Source: Macrosoma leucophasiata
Taxonomy: Eukaryota; Arthropoda; Insecta; Lepidoptera; Hedylidae
DNA: 64,000 nt
Direction of reading: 5' to 3'
NCBI GenBank assembly: GCA_036365455.1
Contig: JAWQUS010000027.1
Span: forward strand, 19,828,501 to 19,892,500
Shown here piece by piece: positions 32,253-42,425 of this stretch (position 1 is the stretch's first letter; each line of letters begins with the position of its first letter). The translations under genes were made by a program, and so were the position numbers. The notes under the pieces are model-generated. The model ran no database searches. It had not been told where the DNA came from and was given only the letters and a program-made list of their open reading frames with translations.

Positions 32253-32466
32253 TCTCATCATCAGCCAAAAGACGTCCTGCTGAACAAAGGCCTCCCCCAA
32301 AGATTGCCACAACGAACGGTCCGGCGACGGGTTGCCCACGACCTTCACCAGGTCGTCGGTCCATCTTGTGGGAGGCCTACGCTTCGTTTTCCGGTACGCG
32401 GCCGCCACTCGCGAACTGCTCTGCCCCAACGGCCGTCAGTTCTTCGAGCTATGTGCCCTGATCACT
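32253..32466 (-). pseudogene. RTE ORF2 C-terminus, 5'-truncated insertion
   Basis: On the minus strand the frame gives GHIARRTDGRWGRAV, then after a frameshift RPPTRWTDDLVKVVGN, then SLGEAFVQQ. It ends in ATGATGAG repeats, the RTE 3' signature. Only the last ~70 residues of a ~1,000-residue endonuclease-RT are present. A short internal deletion removes the WMRAAQ segment. Non-functional. Confidence 0.8.
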
Positions 32467-32840
32467 GTCACTTGAGTCTCGCTATTCGGTGAGCTATATC
32501 GGTAACTTTGGTTCACATGCGGATCAACTCATTTCTGATTCAATCTTGGAGATAAACTCCGAGCATAGCTCTCTCTATTGCTCTCTGAGTGACCTTGAGC
32601 CTTCTTATGAGGCGCGTAGTGAGCGACCACGTTTCTGTCCCATATGTCATCACTGGCAACACACATTGGTTAAAAACCTTTTGTTATAACACAGTTTCAA
32701 ATAGTTTCAATGTATTATATCTAGATTTATGAAATTTTCTTGAACTCTTGACAGTTTAAATGCAATTTTTATCACTGAGTCAAAAAGTTTATTTCGGCAT
32801 CTACGTAAAAATTCTGAAGAAAATCCACTTTTCGGTTCTT
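32467..32840. other. no feature recognised
   Basis: No supportable gene. Confidence 0.4.
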
Positions 32841-32845
32841 AGATT

Positions 32846-33137
32846 TTTTTTTTTTTATGTAATTGAATTGGCAAACAAGCATGCAGTTCACATTGATGTT
32901 AAGTGATGACTGCAGCCTATAGACACCCACACACAGACCAAGGTCAAAATGCAAATGCGTTACCACTCCTGAGGCCTAAGGTGTTATGCCTCTGTGCCGG
33001 AAATTACAGGGCCGTACATTACCACCTGACCGGAACACGATAGTGCTGAACACTACCATTTAGCGGCAAGTAAATCAGGTAATGCGGTGGTGCCAACGCC
33101 CGCGAGCTCCGTCACTGGAGCTCTACCACCAGTAAAA
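32846..33137 (-). mobile_element. SINE-A, full length
   Basis: T run to TACCACCAGTAAAA. AGATT at 32841-32845 and 33138-33142 is a likely short target duplication. High identity to the family consensus. Confidence 0.88.
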
Positions 33138-33296
33138 AGATTGAACGTTTGAACTATAAACAATTTTTTATCTTGTGAAATCCTCTTGCGTATTTTATCT
33201 TATTAGACAGCGATTTTATAGCGCAAAAATATGACGTTGCAGAGTTAATATCTTTATAACCAAAGGTTTCATGAGTAGTTTGTTTTATGCGTTTAA

Positions 33297-33605
33297 CTGG
33301 CTCTGTAGCCTAGTGGTAGCAGGCTACTACTACTACGTTGGAGTCCTGGGTTTGATTCCCGGGTCGAGGACTAACAGAGATAATGGTGTAAAATCCTTTA
33401 TCTCAGGTTCTATTGGGATTTTTCCATTTTCTGGAAGTTTCGCGGTACCTCAAAGTTCGGTAATGTGCTCGGAGATATCAACAGGCTCGCCACCTGTTAC
33501 ATACGCCAAAACGTAACCGGCGAATCGTGGGTAATAATTGTTTGCATATATCTTTGAATACATGCATTTACCTATCCCTTCGCGAATCACATACGTGAAG
33601 TTACA
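33297..33605 (+). mobile_element. SINE-B, full length, mildly diverged
   Basis: A box TAGCCTAGTGGTAGCAGG, B box GGTTTGATTCCCGG (one change), body and tail CCTATCCCTTCGCGAATCAC. The loop stem is mutated and reading frames crossing it are not genes. Confidence 0.85.
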
Positions 33606-33769
33606 AAGTGTAATCTGTATGATAATGTTGTAAAAACCGGTACCACCGTGCCCCGCCTCGTATTTAAAGCTCCGCTAACTGTCAGTAGGCATGTCATAGC
33701 AATGACATTTTTTTTCTATTTCACAGAACTCTAGTAACAGGATTAGGGTTTGAAACTAAAATAAAAATA

Positions 33770-34275
33770 AGGATAAGAAAGAAAGAAAGAAAATATTTTT
33801 TTTTATTTCGAGTAAGATTTTATAAACATATTCGAAAAGTCAATAAGAATCAATAATTACCTAGAGTGAAGAACTTTTACATGAAGTAAAAAAGACTTAT
33901 GTAAATTGAAATAGTGATAAAGAAACTTACTATTAAAATATCATTAAAAGTCAATTCCTTCCTATTAGATAAGAAGAAAAACAATAAATATTCGTCAAAA
34001 TCAAAATCTAAGTTATTCACTTGGCAGAGTATCAAGTGCAATCACAACTGAGAAGAACTCTGCTACCCAACAAACTCAGTAGAAGCTCTTTTAAACTTTT
34101 AACTTATGTCTAATACAGATATTCATTAAAATCTAATAATGTAAACATCAATAGCATATACGAGTATATACGTATATTTGTATAAGTACAAAACATAGAT
34201 ATAGTGCAATATAGCACCAGCAGACCAGAACAGACAAGTCCCCACCAACAGCACCCGTTCACGAGTATGACGAAT
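33770..34275 (-). repeat. LINE 3' region with (GAAA)n, empty-site paralogue
   Basis: GAAAGAAAGAAAGAAAATAT, GAATCAATAATTACCTAGAG, CTGAGAAGAACTCTGCTACC and CCAGAACAGACAAGTCC recur in order at 40011-41335. Read on the minus strand, this is a typical LINE 3' end closing in (TTTC)n. It lacks the THAP element found in the other copy. Confidence 0.65.
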
Positions 34276-34289
34276 GTGGCAGTCATTGC

Positions 34290-34450
34290 TATTGCCATGA
34301 CGACCCGGTAGATCCAGCGGTGCGAAACTACAGTTTGATTCGAAGGGTCGCGGGTTCGATCCCCGCACCGGTACAAATATTTGTATGGCTTACAGATATT
34401 TGTTTCGGGTCTGGGTGTTTTTGTATGTATTGTATGTGTACAACGGCATC
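34290..34450 (+). repeat. tRNA-derived SINE-D fragment
   Basis: T-arm/B box GGGTTCGATCCCCGC is followed by ACAAATATTTGTATGGCTTA and TTTGTTTCGGGTCTGGGTG, the body of a well-known lepidopteran tRNA-derived SINE type. The head upstream is degenerate. Confidence 0.65.
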
Positions 34451-34590
34451 TACGGCACAGGTTTATATCATATCTAATGTGGAGCTGTGAGTAAAAAAAA
34501 ATGCACTGATAGATTATACAATTTCTGTTTTATCTAAGTGCCATTATTGTGATAGTTGTGTTGCCCCCCCAAAAACAAGGTATAGTCTCT

Positions 34591-34925
34591 CTTTTTTTAT
34601 GTAATAAAGGTGGTAAACAAGCATGCAGCTCACTTTGATGTTAAGTAATTACTGCAGCCTATAGACACCTAGATAAAAACCAGAGATCAAAATGCAGATG
34701 CGTTGTCACACCTGAAATCTAAGTTGTTATGTCTCTGTGATAATTTTTACTGGGCCATACATTACCAAAAAGTCAAAAATCTTAGGAATCGGCGGGCATG
34801 TATGAAGGTAGACGAGGCACGAGAGGTATGTCAGGACCGGTATATCTGGCGCTCTACGCTCTCTGCCTCCCCCGTTAGGGACCTGACGTGAAGATACATA
34901 CATTACCGTCTAACCGGAACACGAT
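34591..34925 (-). repeat. SINE-A interrupted by SINE-C tail
   Basis: Parts 34591-34766 and 34908-34925. The first runs from the T run to GGGCCATACATTACC; the second resumes at TCTAACCGGAACACGAT. It then meets a plus-strand SINE-A head to head. Confidence 0.8.
34767..34896 (+). mobile_element. 5'-truncated SINE-C, exact 11-bp target duplication
   Basis: Contains GCGCTCTACGCTCTCTGCCT, then CCCCGTTAGGGACC and GACGTGAAGATA. Target duplication CATACATTACC at 34756-34766 and 34897-34907. A LINE-type insertion into SINE-A. Confidence 0.9.
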
Positions 34926-35085
34926 ACCTGTAATTTCCGGGACAGAGGCAGAACACCTTAGGCCTCAGGAGTGGTAACGCATCTGCATTTTGACCTCTTT
35001 GCGTAAGTGTCTATAGTCCGTAGTCATCAATTAACATCATTGTGAACTGCATGATTGTTTGCCACTTCCACTACATAAAAAAAAA
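34926..35085 (+). repeat. SINE-A 3' half
   Basis: ACCTGTAATTTCCGGGACAG to poly(A), directly abutting the minus-strand copy. Confidence 0.8.
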
Positions 35086-35194
35086 TGTTTCTTTGTTATT
35101 GTCACACGTTTCCTACAGAGTGAAAATTATTGACAACTACCATAGCTACTCAACGTTAGTACAATTCAAAATACTAGGCAAATAAAATTCGTGG

Positions 35195-35409
35195 AACAAA
35201 TAAACTTAACGGTCAATTCCGGAATACGCCAAAGGTTTACGATTCAAGTGAGAATTACACGGAGTTTACGATTGCCTAGTACCTAATAAGAGTATCGACC
35301 ACGTCAATTTGGTAAATTGATAACGTAACCACATCTTTATTGTGCGGGATGCCACTTGCAAATGGAATTGAGTTGAGTCAATCGTGTATTGAGGTGGATA
35401 AAAATAAAA
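35195..35409 (+). repeat. direct duplication E, copy 1
   Basis: ACTTAACGGTCAATTCCGG, GAGAATTACACGGAGTTTAC, CGTCAATTTGGTAAATTGAT and TTATTGTGCGGGATGCCACT all recur at 36236-36447 with few differences. Confidence 0.85.
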
Positions 35410-35638
35410 TAAGAATTCCTTGTGGTTCTTCTACACACAAGTATTGTCATTTCTGTAACACACTCATGGCCCAGTAGTAACAGTTATCACGGGCGTAGAA
35501 ACCTTTTTTTCTAGGTTTGATTGCACCAAAATATTTCTTAAAGTTATTGATAATGTATTATAAAATCTTACATCCTTCGCTAACTTTAACAAACTTGTTA
35601 AGATTAGAGAGGGATGTAAAATTTTAAACACACTTTTT

Positions 35639-35972
35639 AGTGGCAACGCATATCAGAATCAGAATCTATCTGCTTTTGACCTTTGGTTTTGTGTAAATAT
35701 CATGTGTTGGGGCAGAGCAGTTCTCGAGTGGCGACCGCGTACCGGAAAGCGAAGCGTAGGCAGGCCTCCCACAAGATGGACCGACGACCTGGTGAAGGTC
35801 GCGGGCAATCGCTGGATGAGGGCGGCCCAGGACCGTTCGTTGTGGCATTCTTTGGGGGAGGCCTTTGTTCAGCAGTGGACGTAGTTTGGCTGAAATGATG
35901 ATGATGAAATATTATGAGGTTGTATTATTCACTTACCATCAATGTAACCTCCATGCTTGTTTGCTTCTATCA
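35639..35972 (+). repeat. SINE-A remnant split by RTE insertion
   Basis: GGCAACGCATATC and TTTTGACCTTTGGTTTTGTG before, ACCATCAATGTAACCTCCAT and GCTTGTTTGC after, the RTE fragment at 35705-35906. Confidence 0.55.
35705..35906 (+). pseudogene. RTE ORF2 C-terminus, 10-bp target duplication
   Basis: One open frame reads WGRAVLEWRPRTGKRSVGRP, RWTDDLVKVAGNRWMRAA, SLWHSLGEAFVQQWT, stop, then GATGATGATG. It is the last ~58 residues of the lepidopteran RTE endonuclease-RT, undamaged. The flanks AAATATCATG (35695-35704) and AAATATTATG (35907-35916) differ by one base, so it is a 5'-truncated target-primed insertion. Catalytic domains are absent. Confidence 0.88.
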
Positions 35973-36235
35973 ATCCATAATAAATACTAAATAATTACAA
36001 TGTATCACATGAAGTTTTTAGCGTTACTTGCAATCCAACATAAAAATATAGCGTGATTATTATCGTTTCTCAAATGGTATGCGATAAGTGTTTCTTAGCA
36101 AAATAGTGACTATAACAAAAAATATATTATTTTTCACTGTCCGGTATAAACCAAAAAATATTGACGCCAAAATTGTATTTTTAATTACAGGTACCCAAAG
36201 AAACTACAAGTTTAAGCACCAAATAAAGAGAAAGA

Positions 36236-36447
36236 CACAAATAGACTTAACGGTCAATTCCGCAATACGCCAAAGGTTTGCAATTCAAGTGAGAATTACA
36301 CGGAGTTTACGATTGCCTCGTAACAACAGTATCGACGACGTCAATTTGGTAAATTGATAACGTATCCGCATCTTTATTGTGCGGGATGCCACTTGCAAAT
36401 GGAATTGGGTTGAGTCAGTCGAATATTGACTTGGATAAAAAATAACA
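36236..36447 (+). repeat. direct duplication E, copy 2
   Basis: About 210 bp matching copy 1 one kilobase away. It lies within otherwise unassigned AT-rich DNA. Confidence 0.85.
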
Positions 36448-36586
36448 AAACTCCATAACGTTACAAATATACAAATCGACGACAAAAGAAGATACGTTAT
36501 TAAGTAAACAACTTGTAAAACACTTCCTTACAAAAATGGAGCCGTTGAAACCAGAAACTAAACAACTTAAAATAAATTAAAGCTTT

Positions 36587-36869
36587 ACTGGTGGTAAAGC
36601 TGTGACGGAGCTTGCGGGTGTAGGCACCACTGCTTTACTTAATACACTTGCCGCTTAATGATACTGTTCAGCACTATCGTGTTCCGGTCAGGTGGTATTA
36701 TACATCACTGTAATTTCCGTCCCAGAGGCATAACACTTTAGGCCTCTGAAATGGTAGCGCATCTGCATTTTGACCTCTGGTATTTGTGTGGGTGGCTATA
36801 GGCTGCAGTCATCACATAACATCAATGTGAAGTGCATGCTTGTTTGCCACTTTCATGACATAAAAAAAA
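36587..36869 (+). mobile_element. SINE-A, full length
   Basis: TTACTGGTGGTAAAGCTGTG to TGACATAAAAAAAA, moderately diverged (TTCCGTCCCAGAGGC). Confidence 0.83.
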
Positions 36870-37795
36870 TTGGTAATTTTGAGAACACGCCTTACAAATC
36901 ATTTGGAAATCAGAAATTATCAGTTTAATATTCACTAAATTCCTTCCAATGAATTCCGTTTGAACATCCATATTGCGTTTGACACAGATTAAGTACGGCA
37001 TCGATTCAAGTCAGTTATAAATGGCCCTCAGGAATCAGATAGAAGTGTCCGTTCGATTTGTGCATTATAAAATTGTGATTGCTATTGCTATTTCTATATG
37101 TATTGCTGTGTCCTTATAAAGCTGTGCGGCTTAGTAATTTCCCAACTGTTTCCTCGAGAGCACCTACATTGCAAACTCTGGTTCGATGAAGTTGATTACG
37201 AGGGTGATACTGAAAGTTTTTAGAACTGGTTACTTGTATACAATGTAATTGGAAAATGGAACTCTATGCTAAAATTATTGAGTATGTATTTCATTAATTT
37301 GTTTTACGTTTTGGCGGCGAATTGAAAATTGTCCCTGTCACGTCAGTATGAATTTAACGCGAGAAAATACAACAAAATGATTTTTTGTGACTCATAATAA
37401 TTGCTAGATTGCTCAGTTTTTGATTTCCTAAGAGCTTTTAGTGTGGTTCTCGTTACACTTACTATCAATGATGCTAAAGCGCTTTTATCGTTAAATTCGC
37501 CATTAATTGTCATTATATTATATATCCATGGTTACATATATTGTGGCAATAAAGTGCTAAATAAATAAATCTAAACTATGGGTACGTCAACTTTTTAAAA
37601 TTCGTTTTCAAAAATTTTTTACGTCATGAAGTGGCTCAAAAAGTGTTTCAAATAAGAGGTCATTAGCATTAAAAACACACAGACGTGTAAAAGTCGCCTG
37701 TATGGTTTTTAATTTCTGAACTGGTGTTCAGAAAATTAAAGCTTAATTTCACTAAATGATAGTAAGTCCATTAAGCGCAACATTATATAATTCAA
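36870..37795. other. no feature recognised
   Basis: AT-rich with no gene or repeat assignment. Confidence 0.4.
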
Positions 37796-38330
37796 CTAGC
37801 TGACCCGGCCACGCGTTGCTGTGGCAAAAGTTTTTGTTTTATTACATTATAGTAAACAATCTAAGAGGAACAATAAGAGAACATCAGTCACGGAGTCCAC
37901 TATGCTTTTTCACACTAATGGTATTTGTAAAAAAATTTGATGATCTCCTTTTCACTACAAAATAAATTTAATTAATATTATAGCGTCAACAACACGTGGT
38001 AATTATGCTGTTAAAATGTAGCTTATATGACATGTTTGTAGATTTACCATAGCAGCGACATCTATTGATTACTTACTCAACCCAGTCGAAAGGTATCGAC
38101 ATCTGTTAGAATAATTTGGAGTTAACAGATGATTGTGACTGTCAAATAATAACGGACAAATAATTAGCAATAAATTAAAATTGCGACTTTAATTTGAGAT
38201 TTAAACTATCCTATCTCTCAAGTTGGATCGAACTGCACATGGTGTGCGAATTTTATTATAATCGGTTAAGTGGTTTAGGAGGCCATTGAGGACAAACATT
38301 GTGACACGAGATTTATATATATTAAGAAGA
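37796..38330 (-). mobile_element. Helitron (family 2), non-autonomous
   Basis: Starts CTAGCTGACCCGGCCACGCG (the 3' end on the minus strand) and ends AACATTGTGACACGAGATTT plus ATATATTAAGAAGA, giving a 5' TC on the minus strand. A (37795) and T (38331) flank it. No coding capacity. Same family as 47872-48355. Confidence 0.65.
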
Positions 38331-38638
38331 TAGAGCAACTCAGCTCACCGGTCGCGGCGGACCAGAGGGGAGTAGCCATAGCGTTTATTACCGATGCAAA
38401 AAAGTCTGTAATTTTTTGCGGGGGGAAATACGTGCGACACTCACACTACAAAAATCGTCTATCACGACGAAACTCGCACCTTGACTTTAACAAAGTACAT
38501 AAACAATTTCATGCACACATTTAAATATCTGGGCGACAGGAATAGGACCATTTGGTCTTGTCCTTTGAAAGAGGGGAAAGCCTGCATATGGCAACTCCCC
38601 TCCGGTCCGCTGCGGCCGGTGGCCCGTGTTGCTCTATG
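38329..38638. mobile_element. hAT-like MITE, copy 3, abutting a Helitron
   Basis: TAGAGCAACTCAGCTCACCG at the left and CCGGTGGCCCGTGTTGCTCT at the right, with the same interior as copies 1 and 2. The left terminus runs directly into the Helitron end, and no clear 8-bp duplication remains. Confidence 0.82.
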
Positions 38639-38699
38639 GATAATAATTACAATGATAGGGTCGATAAGGTCGATGTGCAATAAATAGCAAGAAATATTT

Positions 38700-39848
38700 G
38701 CACATCGAACTTAAGAGAGACCGCACTCCATAGACTGGCAACAGCTGGTTATTGGCACAGCTCCATGCCGAGATTTCAACACACGCGATTGGAGACCAAC
38801 ACTGGGCTTGATAGAGTACTGCATATGGTAAGTGACAAATGTCTAACTACGTTTGTATTCTATAGGAACTACAAGGTCACCATCCCGACAAGGGAGTAGT
38901 TGAAAAGGGGAATGCGCTCTCTTGGACCCAACAGCGTAGTCTGGTATACTAATGGATCCAAGATGACTGCTGGTACAGGGGCTGGAGTATACAGCTGTGA
39001 CTATGAGTGTAGTCAAAGTATGGGTAAATATGCCACAGTTTTCCAAGCAGAGGCTTATGCGATTGTGGCATGTGCCAAGGAGAGTCTGTCAAGTGGTGAA
39101 GCCGGGAAAGACATTTACATTCTCAGCGATAGCCAGGCAGCTCTGAAAGCCCTGACATCGTTTAGGGTTAACTTGAGGCTGATACTTGAAGGTGTGCAAA
39201 CCCTTAATAAATTAGGTAAGCACAACAGAGTTAGGCTAATATGGGTGCCGGGGCATGAAGGCATCAGGGGCAATGAAAGGGCCGATGAACTAGCTAGACT
39301 TGGTTCCAATACCAAACTAGTGGGTCCTGAGCCATTCGTGGGAATTTTAGCAAGCACCACATACACTGCCTTAAGGGCGTATGCCGCAGAACGACATCTG
39401 AAGGAATGGACGAACGTCCAGGGACAGGTACATTCGAAAAGGTTTCTAGGGTTCAACGACGATCTACAATAAGAACATCCTACGATTAAATAGGCAAGGT
39501 TTGCGAATGATTGTGGGAGTTTTCACAGGCCATTTCAGCACGAGGCAGCACCTACAGCGGATGCACCTGGGTGAAGATTCACTGTGCAGAGCTTGTGGTG
39601 AGCACGAGGAGACAATAGAACATCTCTTATGCCAATGTGATGGCCTTGCTGGTAAGCGTATGAAGATCCTCGGGGTGGCATATCCTACACCGGGAGATTA
39701 TAAGGTACTGTACATTAGGGACACCATTAAAGATATATTTAAAGGGACCATGGATGAAAGTATATAGGGTCTTGGGGTGAACACAAAAGATCCCAATGGG
39801 TCGAAGTGTCCCAGTGTAACAGCTGGCCCCCACAATAAGATAAGATAA
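38700..39848 (+). pseudogene. RNase H / zinc-knuckle 3' end of an I/R1-group LINE
   Basis: The first part (38900-39472) encodes a ribonuclease H domain: VVWYTNGSKM (first acidic), FQAEAYAIVACAKESL (Glu), ILSDSQAALKAL (Asp) and WVPGHEGIRGNERADELAR (His and final Asp). All catalytic positions appear present. A one-base frameshift separates it from LRLNRQGLRMIVGVFTGH and a CCHC knuckle, CRACGEHEETIEHLLCQC (39570-39630). The C-terminus and a short 3' UTR end in AAGATAAGATAAG. Upstream of 38900 the frame is broken and the RT domain is gone: a 5'-truncated, decayed insertion. RNase H would remove template RNA during reverse transcription. Confidence 0.85.
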
Positions 39849-40007
39849 GAGAGACCGGCTATTTTCGGCTCTGTGGAGTGTTATCTCTTCTGCACACTAC
39901 CTATGTGATGTTTATCAACAATTTTGATCAAATTTTGGCCAATGCCGCACTATCAACGCATATTTATGCAATGTGCAAACGCTCTACGACTTCGAAACTG
40001 GCCTTGT

Positions 40008-40330
40008 CTGAAAGAAAGAAAGGAAGAGAATATTTTTATTTCCAATAGGTCTTTATTTAAACTTTGAAAACGTCAAGAAATCGTAAATTACCTAGAGTTA
40101 ATAACCATTACATATAGTCAAAGCAAAAACAAATATTAATAGTCAATTAAAATTAGAATTTAAAATACTTAGTTAAAACTTAATAATCCCCAAATTGTTA
40201 AATTCCTTCAATGATGATAAATGAAGAAAAAAAGGAAAAACTTATTCGTCAAGAACAAAGTGCAGTCACTACTGAGAAGAACTCCGCTACCCAACAAACT
40301 CAGTAAGAGCTCTTTTAAATGAAAGCTTAA
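40008..40330 (-). repeat. LINE 3' region, filled copy, left part
   Basis: Paralogue of 33770-34090: GAAAGAAAGAAAGGAAGAG, AAATTACCTAGAGTTAATAA and GAGAAGAACTCCGCTACCCA. It is interrupted by the THAP element and continues at 41194-41335. Confidence 0.65.
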
Positions 40331-40773
40331 CACCCATATTCGAAGACGTTACTCGAAACATTCCTTGACGCACACTCAGCTGAGGACACTTTATGAGGAC
40401 GCCTCGAAATCCATATTCTTAGTTGTATTTTGACAGTAACTCATGTGCACGGATTATCATGAAGATAATTCACAAAGTCTTAAAAACTCATTTTTTTTAA
40501 ATATGGTATAGTGGTTTAATTATACTTCCAGACAGATTCGACATGAAAAACTTATTGAGCGCAAGAATAAATGCGTAAATGTAAATACTCCTCAAGTTTG
40601 ACAATAGGGAATATTCATGAAATTTTTTTTCGTCTTAAATTAATCATTTACTTACTCGTATATATATCGAAGAAAAATTATAAATAGGCCTGAAAATATT
40701 ATAGTTATTTTTAAAAGTGAAATTTAAAACATTGAGTAAATTTGAGCTCTTCAAACGCACTCATTTTGACGAG

Positions 40774-40797
40774 GTGTGTTGTGACGTCACAACACAC
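40774..40797. promoter_or_regulatory. 24-bp perfect palindrome with CRE core
   Basis: GTGTGTTGTGACGTCACAAC followed by ACAC is fully self-complementary and centred on TGACGTCA, the CREB/ATF site. It lies 72-95 bp before the THAP ATG, where a promoter element would sit. Function is inferred from position only. Confidence 0.5.
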
Positions 40798-40868
40798 GTC
40801 GAGTGTTTTTTACTCTAAACTTTTGTGTTACTGCATACGTATTTTCAATTTTAATTGCTCTACAAATC

Positions 40869-40985
40869 ATGGAAGAAGCAAAAAAGCCATCTTACAAGTA
40901 TTGTATAGTACCTAAGTGAAAAATAGTATTAGAAAAACACCAGACAAAGTGTTTTTTCGTTTCGACCAATGGCGGCGCGTTTAGG
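40869..40985 (+). pseudogene. THAP zinc-finger N-terminus, broken
   Basis: ATG begins MEEAKKPSYKYCIVPK, then a TGA where THAP proteins have the second zinc Cys (C-x2-4-C). After it the same frame continues KNSIRKTPDKVFFRFDQWRR and stops. THAP domains are DNA-binding C2CH fingers found at the N-terminus of several DNA transposases, where they recognise the element's ends. The later Cys and His ligands are missing. Confidence 0.65.
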
Positions 40986-41193
40986 AAGTTTGAATTTCGT
41001 TCCCTTATTTTGCACTATTTATATAACATTTAATGGCATTAAGTAATTAGAAAAAAAAAAAATATTTAAGACAATTTAAAATTTTATGCATATTCCCTAT
41101 TGCTTTCTTACTTCAAATGCTTCAAACGGAGGAGAATGTCGAGTTGACATTATTATTGAGTTAAGGTCGAGGTTACGACTTAGAATATGGGTG

Positions 41194-41335
41194 TAAATCT
41201 AGTACAGATTATCGTGAAAATCAAATAATGTGAACGTCCATAGCATAGATGCAAATAAACTGCTATCTACTAAATTATGAGATGTAGCTCCTGCAAACCA
41301 GAACAGACCAGTCCTCACCAACAGCAGTCTCTTTG
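41194..41335 (-). repeat. LINE 3' region, filled copy, right part
   Basis: CGTCCATAGCATAGATGC and CCAGAACAGACCAGTCCTCA continue the homology to 34140-34250. Confidence 0.6.
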
Positions 41336-41712
41336 CTAAACCTTCTGTAGGTACTTAAATAATTGCAATACTTTTTTATATTGATGCAAATTCAGAAAAT
41401 TTTCTACTATCGAAGTTTATCCTGATCACTTCATATCATCGATTAAATACGAACTTCATACCACCAGTGTATCCATACGGAAATCAAATTATTTCTATCC
41501 ACGTTTCATTGATCAAATAATTCTCACAATACATTATTGTGTTGAGAATCACGCGAGCAATGATCGCGTGATCGCGTGATCTTGATTTTATTGCGTGCGC
41601 TGTTTTCACTTCAACTCAGTCGGGGGCTTTCTTGAGTGCTCAATAAGCGTGCACACGCGAGACGTCGTGATAAAATTGCTGGAAAAGCAATCCGACATTG
41701 TTGTGTTTTATT

Positions 41713-41990
41713 ATTTTTTTTATGTAATGGAAGGGGCAAACAAACATGCAGTTCACATTTATGTTAAGTGATGACTGCAGCCTATAGACACCCACACAAA
41801 AACCAGAAGTCAAAATGCAGATGCGTTACCACTCCTGAGACCTTAGTTGTTTTGTCTTTGTGATAGTTATTACGGAGCCATACATTAGCATCTAACCGGA
41901 ACACGACAGTGCTGGACACTATCATTTGGCGGAAGATAAATAAGATAATGCCTATACCCTCAAGCTCCTATACTGGAAATCTACCACTTT
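41713..41990 (-). repeat. SINE-A, diverged
   Basis: T run, CAGTTCACATTTATGTTAAG, GTCAAAATGCAGATGCGTTA, then a decayed 5' end (CATTTGGCGGAAGATAAATA). Confidence 0.8.
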
Positions 41991-42040
41991 TGTGTATGTC
42001 CAATTACCTATATACTTCTCTCTCATACTATAATATCAAA

Positions 42041-42267
42041 CATGCAGTTGCCCGCGGCTCTGCCCGCGCGTAGTTCGCTTTTCGCGTAACCTGTGGAAAC
42101 TCAACAAATCATACCATGGCACCCCACAGGAACGTTTTTATCCTATGTATTAATCCAAGTTACCCTCTATACGTGTACCAAATTTTATGAGAATCGGTTC
42201 AGTAGTTTTTGCGTGAATGAGTAACAAACGAAACATACAAACTTTCGCATTTATAATATTAGTAGGA
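42041..42267 (-). mobile_element. LEP1-like Helitron, 227 bp
   Basis: The minus strand starts TCCTACTAATATTATAAATG and ends in a GCGG...CCGC hairpin plus CATG (a mutated CTAG). It includes GAGAATCGGTTCAGTAGTTT and ACAAACTTTCGCATTTATAA, the commonest lepidopteran Helitron text. Confidence 0.75.
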
Positions 42268-42425
42268 AAAGCACTACGTGATCCATATTACACTACTAGT
42301 CAAAAATCTCAAAAAAAAAAAGAAATCTGAGCCAAATCCAGTTCTTCTTACTCTTTAACTAAACACATTAAACGCGTCTAATACAATCTGGAACAAATTA
42401 AGAGATGGAATGAGGTTTTTTAGAC

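Larger units (their letters stand above)
40331..41193 (+). mobile_element. TIR transposon carrying a THAP-domain remnant
   Basis: An 863-bp element with inverted ends of about 26 bp: CACCCATATTCGAAGACGTT at the left and AACCTCG-complement GTTACGACTTAGAATATGGG at the right. TAA flanks both ends (40328-40330, 41194-41196). A 3-bp TAA duplication suggests PIF/Harbinger or ISL2EU-like; THAP domains are also typical of the P superfamily. The transposase catalytic domain is absent. The paralogue at 34.1 kb lacks the element. Confidence 0.75.

Noticed and set aside
33271..33516. 81-codon plus-strand ORF
   Set aside because: It lies across a SINE-B and its frame is open only by chance; the equivalent frame appears in other SINE-B copies.
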